The position numbers and the translations under genes are program-made. 64,000 nt of DNA from Meghimatium bilineatum. Its lineage: Eukaryota; Mollusca; Gastropoda; Stylommatophora; Philomycidae. Under the pieces are notes generated by a model that saw only the letters and a program-made list of their open reading frames with translations, did not search any database and was not told the origin of the DNA. Where the stretch lies: assembly GCA_034231615.1 (NCBI GenBank), contig CM067312.1, positions 1,457,001 to 1,521,000 of the forward strand, given 5' to 3'. Shown here one piece after another: positions 34,164 to 45,054 of the stretch (the stretch's first letter is position 1; each line of letters opens with the position of its first letter).

Positions 34164-34826
34164 TCCAGTTACGACCCAGTAAGTCTTATGAAAGCAACAC
34201 AGAAAACAATAGACACCTACCCAGAACAATGGATTCATGTCTATACAGATGGATCTACTTTAAAGCCACCATCAAAGCAGGCTATGGTGTCTATATAGAA
34301 TATCCAGACAAAACATCTGATGAGTTGTTTGATGCCTGTGGGGAGATATGTTCTAACTATGAAGCTGAAATAACAGCACTAGAAATTGCCTTGTACCACC
34401 TGAAGACCATATTTGATGCCTTTCTATCAAAAGTCCAAAACATTGTCATTTTTTCAGACTCTATGTCCACTCTTCAAGCACAGAATGTGATGGACATTGT
34501 AAACCTGAGCTAGTTGAAATATATCACCATGCCAACCAGCTGCTCACATCTTATGATGTCAACATTGTTATGTGGTGGATTCTTGGCCACTCAAACACAC
34601 ATGGCAATGACAAGTCAGACAGACTAGCAAAGAAGGGAGAACAAGAACAAGAAACGCCATATACACAAACAACAATGCACACAGTTAAAATGATGTTGAA
34701 ATCTGTGAACAAAGAAAATTGGATGAACAGATGGGTCATGTGAAACACTGGGAGGGAAATCTATAAATATATGACCAATCCAAATCCTAAAGACAATATC
34801 AACCTCCTGGAAAGAAAAGACCAGAG
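34164..34826 (+). mobile_element. LINE RNase H fragment inserted in another LINE, with TSD
   Basis: Flanked by TTTACATGTGGACAGG at 34148-34163 and 34827-34842, a 16-bp TSD. It encodes an RNase H domain with all four expected acidic residues visible: YTDGST, NYEAEITALEIALYHL, FSDSMSTLQA and GNDKSDRLAKKG, followed by KMMLKSVNKENWMNRW and a frame ending at YMTNPNPKDNINLLERKD. Frames change between the first two blocks, and a stop lies after MDIVNLS. A different LINE family from its host copy, judged by the sequence after RLAKKG. Confidence 0.85.
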
Positions 34827-34842
34827 TTTACATGTGGACAGG

Positions 34843-34985
34843 CACCACATGTTTTCAGGACACAACCATGATGTGGACAGGCACCACAGACTGCAGGACA
34901 CAACCATGTTTACATGTGGACCGGCACCACAGACTGCAGGACACAGCCATGTTTACATGTGGACAGGCACCACATGTTTGCAGGA
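34843..34985 (+). repeat. Imperfect triplication in the LINE zinc-finger region
   Basis: The segment CATGTTTACATGTGGACAGG plus CACCACAGACTGCAGGACAC occurs about three times (one copy shortened) where the 62.2-kb relative has it once. Another local expansion within LINE sequence. Confidence 0.85.
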
Positions 34986-35040
34986 AATATACTTCAAGAA
35001 CGTTCTAAGTATGAGATAATGATACAAACATGCAGCGGCA

Positions 35041-35649
35041 TCAATAGGGTAGATTGGGGAGGGGGATCCCGACCGTACCGGGTGATACCATCACATGGAA
35101 GTGACAAATGCAAAATATGGTTGAATATGTATATGGTTCTGTGTCACTCTATGAAATTATTCGTATGCATTGTTTCAGCACAGTGACAAGAATTTATTGT
35201 TGAAATATAACAATATCTCTGTTCTGGTAGTTTTAAACACAAAAACCTGTTATAGTTTTGCGTGTATAATAACTTCTCTGGAAGATAAAATTAGCATAAT
35301 AAAAGAAACGAACAAATTAATGATTAAACCTAACGTTTCTTTGTACTAACTTGTGATAAGTTGCACCGAAATAACTGCCAAATTTAAAATAATTGCAACA
35401 ATTCACAGATTAGTCACGAAAAACGAACTTTATAAATGGACGGGTTGAGTGCAGTTTCGCACAATTAGCTAGTTGACGTCTAACCTACAATATTGTTTGT
35501 TTTGCTATGCTTGTGTCCAGTTAATTTGATTATTATCTTCATGGGTGTAGTGATGCCAGTGCGGCAGTATTTGACGTTATAATATTCATAGTTGAATGGA
35601 GCTTCCTAGAATCTCTCCCGTATCTCTCAGTGAGCCTATAATTATGTAT
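35041..35649. other. AT-rich unrecognised sequence
   Basis: No gene or tandem repeat seen. It could be internal or flanking sequence of the hAT remnant that follows. Confidence 0.5.
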
Positions 35650-35909
35650 TACCATCTGTGTGCCTGTGGCTTCATGTGAGAGAAGTTTTTTTCAAAGCTG
35701 AAGATTATACAGAACTATTTTCGATCTACCATGGACAGCCAAGGCTGTCTGATCTTGCAATATTATCAATAGAAAGTGATTTGACGAAAGAAGTTGATTT
35801 CTATGAAATAAGTAACAAGTTTGCAGATTTAGAGACCATGAAAGAAGTTGATTCCAATGAAATAATTAACAAGTTTGCAGATTTAAAGGTCAGCAAAAGA
35901 AAGTTCTGA
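35650..35909 (+). pseudogene. hAT transposase C-terminal (dimerisation) remnant
   Basis: The plus strand reads CVPVASCERSFFKAEDY, then RLSDLAILSIESDLTKEVDF and INKFADLKVSKRKF then stop. This is the hAT C-terminal dimerisation block (V-x-S-x-ERSFS-K ... RL-x-LA-LSIE ... FA-x-K). A piece of about 54 bp coding KEVDFYEISNKFADLETM is duplicated in tandem (35788-35893), a local expansion not expected in the family. The rest of the transposase was not found upstream. Unlike the hAT at 37.6 kb, this belongs to a different hAT lineage by sequence. Confidence 0.75.
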
Positions 35910-35979
35910 TTTAGTCGAAATTTAATATAACATTGTAATTTATACTGTTGGATACTATTCTAGCAGTTGCTGATTGTGC

Positions 35980-36060
35980 AAACCTTATACAGAACAAACC
36001 CATACAGAACAACCCAATACAGAACGACCCTATACAGAACGACCCTATACAGAACGGTTA
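35980..36060. repeat. 15-bp tandem repeat, about 4-5 copies
   Basis: ACAGAACGACCCTAT units with small variations, just downstream of the hAT remnant. Confidence 0.9.
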
Positions 36061-36204
36061 CAAACTAATCTCATGTAACAGTAAAATGTAAAGTTTAATG
36101 GTAAAATAAAAAGGTAGCATATTTTCTATGTAGTTCTTAACTTCTTAAAAATCTTTTACCTCCGACATGGAATTCAATTTTTCTTCTATGTTTTTTGTAA
36201 ATAT

Positions 36205-36265
36205 AGGACCTACATTTACAAACGTTTCTTCTTCTTCTTCTGCATTCGCTCTCATATAAGCACAT
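36205..36265 (-). mobile_element. 3' tail of dispersed repeat G, inverted
   Basis: The minus strand reads ATGAGAGCGAATGCAGAAGA with further GAA units, matching the 3' terminus of the 32.6-kb copy. No longer part of the element is visible. Confidence 0.6.
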
Positions 36266-37472
36266 CGAATAAATCATGTGATTTCTGCCGGGGAGTGTGA
36301 AGTATGTTGTACTGTTAGTTCCACATGTGAACTGTGTTATTTGCACCTCGTTGGCTCACTATGTGGCCCGGACATCTGAGACCCAGCACATCCGTTTTGT
36401 AATGTCTTACTTCAGTCAGCGAGTTTGTCTCGTGTAATTAGACGTTCTGTGCCTGTGCCCATCGGGTACTGAACCTTTTCTCATCCGAGAGCCTGGTTTC
36501 GGTTAAAGAACAACTCGACAGAAGAGTTCGGCCCGGGCTATGTCGCCTTAATAGCCAAGGTGTCGTTCACCGACATCATGAACTCCTCGTCCGAGCCTCA
36601 CCACGCGTTTGGGGGGGGGCAAAGCGTGTTCTAGAGATGAACGACTTTGTCCCATGTATGCCTCCGCAGATTGGGTACTGAACCCTTTCTCTCTGCGAGC
36701 ATGTTTCCGTAGAGAAACGTAGAGTTGGGCCAGGACTGCGTTCTTTACTAGGCGCATACGATTGGGTATCTGCCCGTAAGGACACTGGTAACTTCAAGCT
36801 TGTCTCGAGCTAACAGAGCTTGTAGTTCTGTTTTTCTTAGAAAGTTTCCCCTTTCTGTTTGCACTAAGCGCTTCCTTCTGGTGCTGTGCTACCCTCTCAA
36901 TATACTCAGTATGTTATATTTTCGTATCTCACCATGCATCTAATTTTTCATGTCGTTTTAATTGACCGCCCCTCCAATTCTCTGGCCGGACTGACTAGCG
37001 TCACTGTGTCAGTGTGGACAGTACCGCTGCATCTGTTGACGCAGTGGTGTCGGAAATATTGCATGTCTCTTATGCAGTCAATCCTCTTTTCATCTGCTAC
37101 CTCTACATTCTCGGACACGATCCCCGAAAGGTTTAGACCAAATCAACACGAGCAACTGTATTTCTGTTTCCAGGGTGCACCACGAGGAGGTACATTTGAA
37201 TCTTAGTTATCTGCTAACCCTAGGTCCGCCGAGAGCAGTCCGGTACCCTTTGCACCTCACAAACGTTACTAATAATTCTGGTCACTGACGGACTCGAAAG
37301 AGGTTCATGGGGGATAGTCGTGAGGGGATGACATCATGTTTTACATCACTGGGTGACATCAACCCTAGTGACGTCATGTTTTGAACGCACTGGATGAATT
37401 CAACCCTAGTTGCACCACTATAGAATAAAATCTCTAAATAATCTGTGTATGAACTGCAAATCTCTATAGACG
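36266..37472. other. Unrecognised sequence with an internal imperfect duplication
   Basis: Near 36465-36515 and 36670-36722 the same elements recur (GGGTACTGAACC, TTTCTC, GAGAGCC or GCGAGCATG, TTTCGGTTAAAGAAC or TTTCCGTAGAGAAAC), so a segment of about 200 bp is duplicated and diverged. The GC content is higher than the neighbours. I cannot name it. Confidence 0.55.
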
Positions 37473-37605
37473 GATCTTGAGTCCTGGCATTCCTTCTATA
37501 TGTTTAAACATTATTCTCTGTGTAGATGTTAAATAGGCTAGGTGATAAAATACATCCTTGTCTTACCCCTCTTTTTAAGACAAAGATGTATTTTATCACC
37601 TAGCC
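37473..37605. repeat. LINE-derived palindrome (arm continues after the hAT)
   Basis: 37473-37565 is the reverse complement of 37577-37605 joined to 40162-40235, that is, the right arm is split by the hAT. The centre is a loop of about 11 bases of C and T. Both arms are an RT segment: read outward, KRGVRQGCILSPSLFNIYTE is recognisable (RT motif B region). So two head-to-head pieces of one LINE meet here. Confidence 0.85.
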
Positions 37606-40153
37606 CAGGAGTGGGCAAACTTTTTGTGCAGAGGGCCACATTAAAAATTGTAAAGCTAATGGAGGGCCACATATAATATTATGTACATTTTTGTTTAAAA
37701 TTCTCGGTAAGTAATCAATTAAATATTTGTATTGTAAAGAAAGGTAGTTTTACATAATATAGATAACTTAAATAAATTACATTTCTAACAGACTTACACT
37801 ATAACAGTATATTTTCTAATATGGATAAAAGGTTTTGCAAATATTTTAACAATATTTTATAAAAAATATTATGTTGCATACAGTTACAATATGGGTTCAT
37901 ATCAATAGTTTTAATGAAGATTTTAAAAAAACACCATACAGATACAATCACAAGAGTTACAACTTTATTGATATTATTAATTTCTAATGAGATGTATGTA
38001 ATTGTTTGAAAGATTTTATAATTCCTTTGAAATCTGGAACAAGTTTACTTGTAGAAATTTGCATGACTGCATTTAAGTTGCAATCAGATAATAAAGACAT
38101 ATTCTTAGATTTGTTGATTTTTAAGCAAGAAAATGTCTGTTCACAAATATATGTAGATCCAAATAATGACCAAAATTTAGCTGCAAAGTTTTTCAAGTTT
38201 GGGAATGATTGTTCAGGCAAAGAACCATAGAAATCCAACAAACATTCAGACTTAAATTTTTCCTTCAGGTAATGATTGGCTTGTAATTCAAACTCCAGAT
38301 GTATGTGCTCTTCTTCCAAACTCTAGCTTACTTGCATCTTGAAGTTGAAGGGTCAAACTTCATTTATCTTTTCTACACGTTTGACCACAGTTCTTCTGGA
38401 TAATGTCATCATCATCATCATCAGGTGCCATGCCGGGTGGCGTAGGCGGTCATGGCTCTCCACAGCTCTCTGTCCACAGTATTATGTATCAAAGTCGTTG
38501 TTGTTTCTTTGCCGTGCCAGGTTGTCAAACTGTCTAATATTTTCTCACGTTGTCGCCCTCTGTCTCTGGTGCCTTCAATCTTGCCTGTTGTGATTATGTT
38601 CTCTAAACCTGCCTGTCTCATGAAGTGGCCAAAAAAAGAAGATTGCCTTTTTCTTATATTGTTGATTAAGGTCCGTTTCGCATTTAACTCTTTTAACACC
38701 TCTACATTAGTTTTTCTGGCAGTCCATGGTATTCTCAGCATTCTTCTGTAGAACCACATCTCTGTTGCCTCCAATCTCCCACTTTCCAGTTTGTTTATTG
38801 TCCAAGACTCGCACCCATATGTTAGTATAGGGGTTATATAGCACTGCAGAACTCTCTTTCTCACCTCTAATGACAAGGTCATATTACACAGTATATTTTT
38901 CATTTTTCTGAATGTTGTTTTTGCCTGTCCTATTCTCTGGATAATGTAATACTGTCAAATTTGTTGTTTTGTTCTGGACACAGAATGTTTGTTGCATCTA
39001 GTAAACATTCCTTAATAAATTCATCATCAGAAAATGGCTTGTTGTATTTCATAATTTTGTGGGACAGCACCAAACTGGCCTCTGTTGCAGCATCTTGAAT
39101 TGAACACTGTTTTGTAAACACAGTTTGTTGTTTCTCCAGACTTTTTACCAACTCCATGCATTTTCTTTTCCTTTCTTCAGATGTTAGATTGTGTCCGAAA
39201 TTGGAATGTTTTGTCTAGTAATGTCTTTTAAAGTTATATTCTTTAAAAACAGCCACTGATTCGTAACACAGCAAGCAAACAGATTTGTTGCCAACTTGCA
39301 TAAAACAATATTTGCTAATCCATTCGTCTTTGAAAACCCGACACTCGTCTTCAATCTTACGTTTTGTGGATGCACTCATTATAATAAAAATATCTCAAAA
39401 TGTTGCAAAATAAACTAAAAACAAATGTGCTTTCGGCAGCGCGAATATAATTATTTAGATTTAGAAAACTCAGTTGCAATATACATACGGTAAATTATGA
39501 ATGGAAACTACACATGTGATGGTTATTAAAACACACTGGGAATTCCCCAGGTACTGCGCGGCTTTAAATGATTGCAAATCGAGTATTTGCGCATTCCATT
39601 TGTAGGATATGAGGGGGGGGGGGTTATTTCTTACGATACATTATTGTTGTAACGATGTATTATTAATTATAACAGCTTTGAGCGATATTCTATTTTGTAT
39701 GAAACATCCTTTTAATATAAACTAGACATACATCCTGACATAATGCTTAAAAGTTAAAAACAATTAATTATATATAATTTGAAAGGCAGTCTTCAACCTT
39801 TATAAAATTATAATTGAGTACTTATAATCACTGAGAAACATCCAGCCAATCAAATTACGTCAATTATATAATAGTAAATTACTCAATATTAAACACTCAT
39901 ATTAAACGTAGTAAAATTTCATTGACCATATTTATATATACATCAATATTAATATTTAAATGTCAAATTGGGAAAAAAAATTGTATATTTAATATATAAG
40001 AAAGTCGAATTAAAATTCCAATGGATTTCTGCGTAATATTAATGGGGGGGGGGGGATCATTTGTGACGATCGTTCGTTTATTTTAAAATGTGTTTGAGGG
40101 CCGCAAAATATCAAATGGCGGGCCGCATGCGGCCCGCAGTTTGCCCACCCCTG
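37606..40153 (-). mobile_element. hAT DNA transposon with TIRs and 8-bp TSD, internally deleted
   Basis: TIRs CAGGAGTGGGCAAACT and (inverted) CAGGGGTGGGCAAACT differ at one base. ACCTAGCC flanks both sides (37598-37605 and 40154-40161), the 8-bp TSD typical of hAT. The minus-strand reading frame starts at an ATG at 39379: KRKIEDECRVFKDEWISKYC, CLLCYES...KRHY...TKH (a BED-type zinc finger, with one stop between the two His), then LVKSLEKQQTVFTKQCSIQD, KPFSDDEFIKECLLDA, FDSITLSR, and after the nested LINE RTVVKRVEKINE. It then jumps to a C-terminal block, PNLKNFAAKFWSLFGSTYIC and EQTFSCLKINKSKN, the dimerisation region. The long catalytic middle is missing, so the copy is non-autonomous. The family resembles GTF2IRD2/ZBED-like hATs. 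Without the LINE it is about 2.0 kb. Confidence 0.93.
38407..38935 (-). mobile_element. RTE-like LINE (family B) nested in the hAT, with TSD
   Basis: TCTGGATAATGT flanks it at 38395-38406 and 38936-38947 (12-bp TSD). The minus strand is open for 160 codons without a stop: CYITPILTYGCESWTINKLE, EATEMWFYRRMLRIPWTARK, QSSFFGHFMRQAGLENIITT, GRQREKILDSLTTWHGKE, RELWRAMTAYATRHGT, then stop and a TGA-unit tail. 5'-truncated but otherwise intact, so younger than the hAT and among the youngest LINEs here. Confidence 0.94.
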
Positions 40154-40161
40154 ACCTAGCC

Positions 40162-40560
40162 TATTTAACATCTACACAGAGAATAATCTTTAAACATATA
40201 GAAGAAGGAATGCCAGGACTCAAGATCAGTGAGAAAATAAACAATCTGTGACATGCAGATGACACAGCCCTCTTAGCAGAAAGTGAACATGAATTACATA
40301 GACTAATAGATTAGGTAACGAATAAAAACATCCAAAAAAACAAAAACTGCCATAATTAGCAAAATCGAACAGGAACAAGCGCTAAACATACATGGAGAGA
40401 TGAAACAACAAGTAAAACATTATCAATATTTTAGACACATAATCACAAATGATAGCAGATGTGAAACAGAAGTTAGAAGGACAGTAGGAATGGCTACGTA
40501 GTAGATGACTAAGGAAATTCGGAGAATGTGCTGATAAACTGTCACATGTGGAGAAAGTCA
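40162..40560 (+). mobile_element. LINE RT fragment, target of the hAT insertion
   Basis: Continues the frame interrupted by the hAT: LFNIYTENNLKHIEEGMPGL, then HADDTALLAESEHELHRL (the catalytic ADD box near 40253), KTAIISKIEQEQALNIHG and YFRHIITNDSRCETEVRRTV. Stops and one or two frame changes are present. An RTE-like endonuclease-RT LINE. The right end merges into dispersed repeat R1 near 40537. Confidence 0.88.
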
Positions 40561-41273
40561 TTGTCACTGCATGTCTTGCTTCAATTTCTGGCTTTTATTC
40601 ATTCATTCATTCATGTTCCTTTTGCGCTGACGTTAGCGCATATGGCAGATCTCTCCAATTATGTCTGTTCAAAGCTAGTCTGTGCAGTTCTTGAATAGTA
40701 TGAATATTGGTTGTTTTACTTTCTCTAAGTATTGTTCTTCTGAGTGTTTCTTTTGGTCTACCACTTGCTCTTTTGCATGTAGTTATCCATTCAAGAGATT
40801 GGTGGTGTATTCTGTTGGTGTCTGCGCGTAGGACATGCCCGATGTAGGACCAACGGCAATTTCTGGCTTTGCTTTCTGTCAAATGGTCACCAATGGATGA
40901 CAGAGAGATGCAGGCCACCGAATATTGCACCTTTGTACTTGTTTTGCAGACTCCTGGGTGGCGAGAGATGCTAGTTATGTCATCACTTCAGATGGGTCAA
41001 CAGATCTGACGAAAGAATGATAACTGGTTGGCTCAGACGTATTTGCTGCATTCCTGGTAGGACCTGATTATCTTTGGATATTACCACACTGGAATGCCTC
41101 CCTTCGGGGGACTAAACATGTCAACATGAACCACACAACCATGATTTTGAGACAGCAAACAGTATGCACTTGAGTGTGAAATCGGTTACTCAAATCAGGA
41201 GGATCTATGCTTATTATCAGAAATGCTGTGGGCTGTTAAGAGCTACCTGCTCATAGCTAAAAGGGCTATTTCA
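40537..41273. repeat. Dispersed repeat R1, copy a
   Basis: Shares ordered words with 59965-60805: CATTGTCACTGCATGTCTTG, ATGGATGACAGAGAGATGCA, ACAGATCTGACGAAAGAATG, CTTCGGGGGACTAAACATG, ATGAACCACACAACCATG and finally GAGCTACCTGCTCATAGCTA. About 475 bp once the LINE at 40596-40856 is removed. No coding frame; class unknown. It carries single copies of the two segments that are expanded into minisatellites at 60.3 and 60.8 kb. Confidence 0.78.
40596..40856 (-). mobile_element. LINE 3' fragment nested in R1, with TSD and AATG tail
   Basis: CAATTTCTGGCTTT flanks it at 40582-40595 and 40857-40870 (14-bp TSD). The minus strand is open: CRWSYIGHVLRADTNRIHHQ, KRASGRPKETLRRTILRESK, LHRLALNRHNWRDLPYAL and a stop, then a tail of AATG units at the left end. 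It is the C-terminus of an endonuclease-RT LINE (family E); a relative lies at 45055-45297. Confidence 0.92.
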
Positions 41274-41912
41274 TCATCATCTAAGGTATGTGGCGGAGAT
41301 TTCGATTCTGTAAACTCAACCGCATCTCTGACATCAATCTCACCACCTCCAATCTTCTGATGAAACTGTTCGATTGCAGTTTTCCTTGCTATAATTTCTG
41401 TTTCATAGTTGGAACCGATTTTCTAAGGAGTACTCTAGTTATATGTGCTCCTATCTGGGTGCCTCAAGTGTACACCGCAACCAGCATATGTGGTAACATT
41501 AAATCGCAACCTTCAGTGTAGGCATGTATAAATTATGTGTTAGAAACTATAAACATGTCATTATGATTTTCAGAAAATATTTCTGTTGCTGTTAACCTTT
41601 ATGTGAAACTTCGAAACAGCGTAATGAAGTTTTTTTGTTTGTTTTTTTTAAAACTTTGGTTACTGCATGCTTTCCTGTGAAGGAGTACAGTGAGACCTTC
41701 TATGGGCTGTGGAAATAAAGGCTGCTTCATGAAGTTTTGTTAATCGCAGGAAACACACACAAATCGACGATTCGGCATAAAAGCCTTTATTAAAAAACAC
41801 ATGACACACGACGTGAAAGGAATGACATTGTCCACGATCACATCACAGCTACTAAAAGGATATTTGACGGAAGAATATGAATGATCTACAAATAGGAATG
41901 ACATGTATTAGT
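41274..41912. other. Unrecognised sequence
   Basis: No gene or repeat recognised; T- and A-runs near 41630-41655 only. Confidence 0.5.
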
Positions 41913-42245
41913 CCCATACAGAATGTAATGTACCAAATTGGTGGATACATGGAATCTCGAGAACCTTGCAAAAACATCCGATTAGCGTCGCAGAAGCAAG
42001 AGTGGTGCAGCAGCTGCAGAGAACCTCAGAACATGAAGTTGAGCAACAAAAACGGGCTGAAAAAAGGCAAGAGCTGCTCAATGTCCCTGCGCAGTCTGGC
42101 ACACCGCAGACATCATCATCTTCATCCCAGTTGAGCTGAACGGTCATCATCGACTCCGACGGACGACCAACACCAGTGCATGTTGAGTTCGGTTATCCCA
42201 ATAGCACTTCTGAGGATGTGACGGGAGTCAATTTCACTATTGAAT
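41913..42245 (+). pseudogene. Orphan coding relic, function unknown
   Basis: One frame is open over about 110 codons apart from a break in the middle. It reads CNVPNWWIHGISRTLQKHPI, then a charged, Gln/Glu/Lys-rich probably coiled-coil stretch (VVQQLQRTSEHEVEQQKRAE), a Ser/Thr/Pro-rich linker ending in a Ser run, and an acidic segment with VIIDSDGRPTPVHVEFGYP. The composition (helix, linker, compact segment) is more protein-like than the surrounding sequence. I do not recognise the family; it may be a decayed transposon exon or a host exon. Confidence 0.4.
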
Positions 42246-44272
42246 AGCATTTTACATGTGCATACCGTAAGGTCAACTATACCATAATTTTCAAACGCAA
42301 GAGACTGGTTAGAGAGCGCTGACCACGGGATATACATGGTTTTGAGGTGACTGTCATTAAATCGTGCATTTATTCATTTTTAGCTATTGTGATGTTTTTG
42401 TGAAAAGTGCAGTCCGTTACGCGTGTATTATATTTATTGTGTTCTGGTAAAAGCCTTTAGGTCACAACGTCGATTTTATGTGGTATCCTGTGATTAGTAA
42501 GAATTCCTTACCCTGTTTCCAAGTTTCACCAGACGTTTTAAAGTAATACTACAGTTATTACATATTAGCTGCTTGTATTATGTGGAATTATTTTTATTTC
42601 TTATATTTATACTTTAATTTCTAACGTATTCAAGTTGTGTCCATAAAATAGGACTCTCTTTTATAGATCCCCTTCTGCAGATCTGTAATGACTTATTCCT
42701 ATGTTTGGGAGATATAAAATTAATATATGTAGCACTTGACCACACAAATTACAGTAGTGTTTTATTTCAATTTATTTATTTGAAGCAATACATATAACAA
42801 CTCTTAAAGCAGAAATCTAAACTTTACAGGGTAAAATTTCATGGTATCAAAACTGAGTGTTACTATCCGTTTACACCGTAATCCATGCGCAACGGAAAGG
42901 CCTTGACACACATAAGGATCCACGATGATGGCTGGTCGAGAGACAGTACTGACCGCACGTCGCGGCATTCAGGTCAGAGAGGCACGGGGTTAGCCTCTTG
43001 TAACAACACACTACATCAGAATATCTTTAGGAAGCTGACTGTAACAGGTAAATCATACATTATTGTTGTAGTTGTGTTCTGTACTTAGTTGTAACCGAAA
43101 GTTCAACCACGAGCTCTGCATGCCGTTTGCTAGCACGGAACATAATGATAATGACGTAGCGTAGCCTTAGCCTAGATCTAGATTTGTCAGTTGATCGTTC
43201 TGCTGGCTTACTCATTCCTAGTAATTCCAACATTATTTAGTTTACTCGTGATTCAAGACAAATACAGGTACACCAGACTTACTCCATGCTTCGAGTCACA
43301 CATGTAATAACGATACAGGATGCGCTAAAGACCAAGTAGAAACTGAAAGCTTTCACGACAAGTTCAATGTTTACTTGCGGGCCTGGTTGAACACCAGGCC
43401 TTGGTCGGGTCTCCGTTTATGTGACCTAGACCGCGTCCTCTGTCAGGACATTTAAGGGTGGTTTCCTGCTTAAGAGAACCGTGGAACAGGAATACAATGA
43501 AACACCTGCAACTAGGCTGTCCTCGAAGTGGTCAGGGAGGTTAAACACGGGATCTATTCTCACTGCCGTGCTGGTAACAACTACACAGTGTGTTACCGGT
43601 GTCTCTGATCTTGTGTTGATAAAATCTAATACGTTTAACACAGCAACACAATACAAACTGCTCTGTTTTAATGTATATTTTGAATACGCATATTGTATTA
43701 CTAACCATCTATTTATTTCATAAAATTGTTTAGGCCATATATGGAAAAATAACAGAAAAACAATCACACAGAGTGTCATATGTTGCGATTGTGTGAAAGT
43801 TAAACAACACACGACTCATTGAAATTATTCTTGCATTCATTGTTGTCATATAGTGAACACAGACATAACAATCCGATGTGTTACTGATGTCACTTCAAAT
43901 GAGGAGCATATTCTTTAAATGTTATGGCCATAATTATACATATATATGTAAATCATTCACTTTGTGAAAGCACATATATTGGTAATCTGAGAGTTGAATG
44001 CAGTTAGAGCAGGCAGGTACTGTAAGTCAGATGGTAGACTGTTCAAACACTTGTACTAAGCTGAGAATCTAGGTCACAAAGATAATGCTACGACATAGAC
44101 TTGAAACTAAGGTAGACAGTTGCAGTGAAATCAGCACTTCTGTTTGTAGTTTTATCTGTGCTACATGCATTATCTATCTCAAGTAAGTTTTGTATGTTGT
44201 AGTGTGGCATTCTCAAGTAAGTTTTGTATGTGCTAGTTGTAGTAGTGTGGCATTCTGAAGTTGTGTATGTGG
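42246..44272. other. Unrecognised sequence
   Basis: About 2 kb without a recognisable element. A 128-codon minus-strand frame (43426-43812) has no familiar motif. Short TGTATGTGGTAG/GTGTGGCATTCT-type repeats lie at 44180-44270 (two to three copies). Confidence 0.5.
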
Positions 44273-44970
44273 TAGATCTATCTATTCTCTAAACCCTTTG
44301 TTGCCTTTCAACGTCAGGGGTAGAAGAGTTTTGGCCCTGTGTGTTGAGTATATTGTGGAGTTTCTCACCTCTTTTATTTTGGTAGTCCATCGTTTTTGTA
44401 GTCAGTCTCTAGGTCTGACGTGTCTGTGTAGCATAGCTTGCTGAGGTATGCTGTCTGATGGTAGTCTGCTGATGTGTACAAATCATTTTATTTGTTGTCT
44501 CTTGATATATTCCAAGATTGGAGTGGTACCGGTTCTTTGTCTGTGTTCATTTCTCACTCTATCTCTTAGCGATATTCCTAGGATTCTACACAAGCATGCC
44601 ATTTCAGCTGTCACAAGTTTACATTTATCTTGTCCTGTTGTGTTCCATGTTTGGCATTGGTAACACAGCGTTGGTATAATGTTTTCTTCCATTGTCTTTG
44701 CTACTTTGCAAATGTGATTATGTATGTTATGAACAATAGCGGGGATAGTACACATCCTGTCTTACTCCCGAGTGAATTTGGAAATTTTTCGATGTAACTG
44801 CTCGTTCTTACTGCACATTGACTATTGACATATATGCTTAGGCATAGGCGTATCAGATATTGGGGAACTCCGTATGTATGTAGTGTTATCCATAGTTGTG
44901 CCCTGTCCACTCTGTGATAGTTGCAGTGTACAATTTTGAAGCAAGGTGTGTATGTGGTAATTGTAGCCAA
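44273..44970 (-). mobile_element. LINE copy (family C), internally deleted
   Basis: On the minus strand: LWITLHTYGVPQYLIRLCLS, then GSKTGCVLSPLLFITYI (RT motif B region), after which the FADD-box part of the palm is missing and the sequence resumes at VAKTMEENIIPTLCYQCQTW, MACLCRILGISLRDRVRNEH, LEYIKRQQIK. The end is LLPLTLKGNKGF with a (GATA)n tail at the left end. Several frame changes. It shares the CYQCQTW segment with the 29.4-kb LINE and the 3' terminus with 25465-25596. Confidence 0.88.
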
Positions 44971-45054
44971 ATCTGAAGTAAGCTATTTCAATATGTGATG
45001 TTTTTACTAAAACTACCATGTAATGTAGTAACGGATTCAAGGATTTCCATTATG

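Larger units (their letters stand above)
33920..35040 (+). mobile_element. RNase H-bearing LINE C-terminal copy, interrupted by another LINE
   Basis: Same family as 61869-62475: YQLAKEG, ITYHQKKTNDQIN, MNRTEQVAIL, then the zinc-finger piece (FRIGNTAMFTCGQ, up to 34163). The rest of the finger region resumes at 34843 and ends with YFKNVLSMR near 35015. Between lies a foreign LINE fragment (34164-34826). The family is I/Jockey-like by its RNase H and CxC...H...C tail. Frameshifted in several places. Confidence 0.85.

Noticed and set aside
43426-43812. 128-codon minus-strand frame as a host exon
   Set aside because: No recognisable domain, and a competing open frame on the plus strand over the same bases; within chance length for AT-rich DNA.
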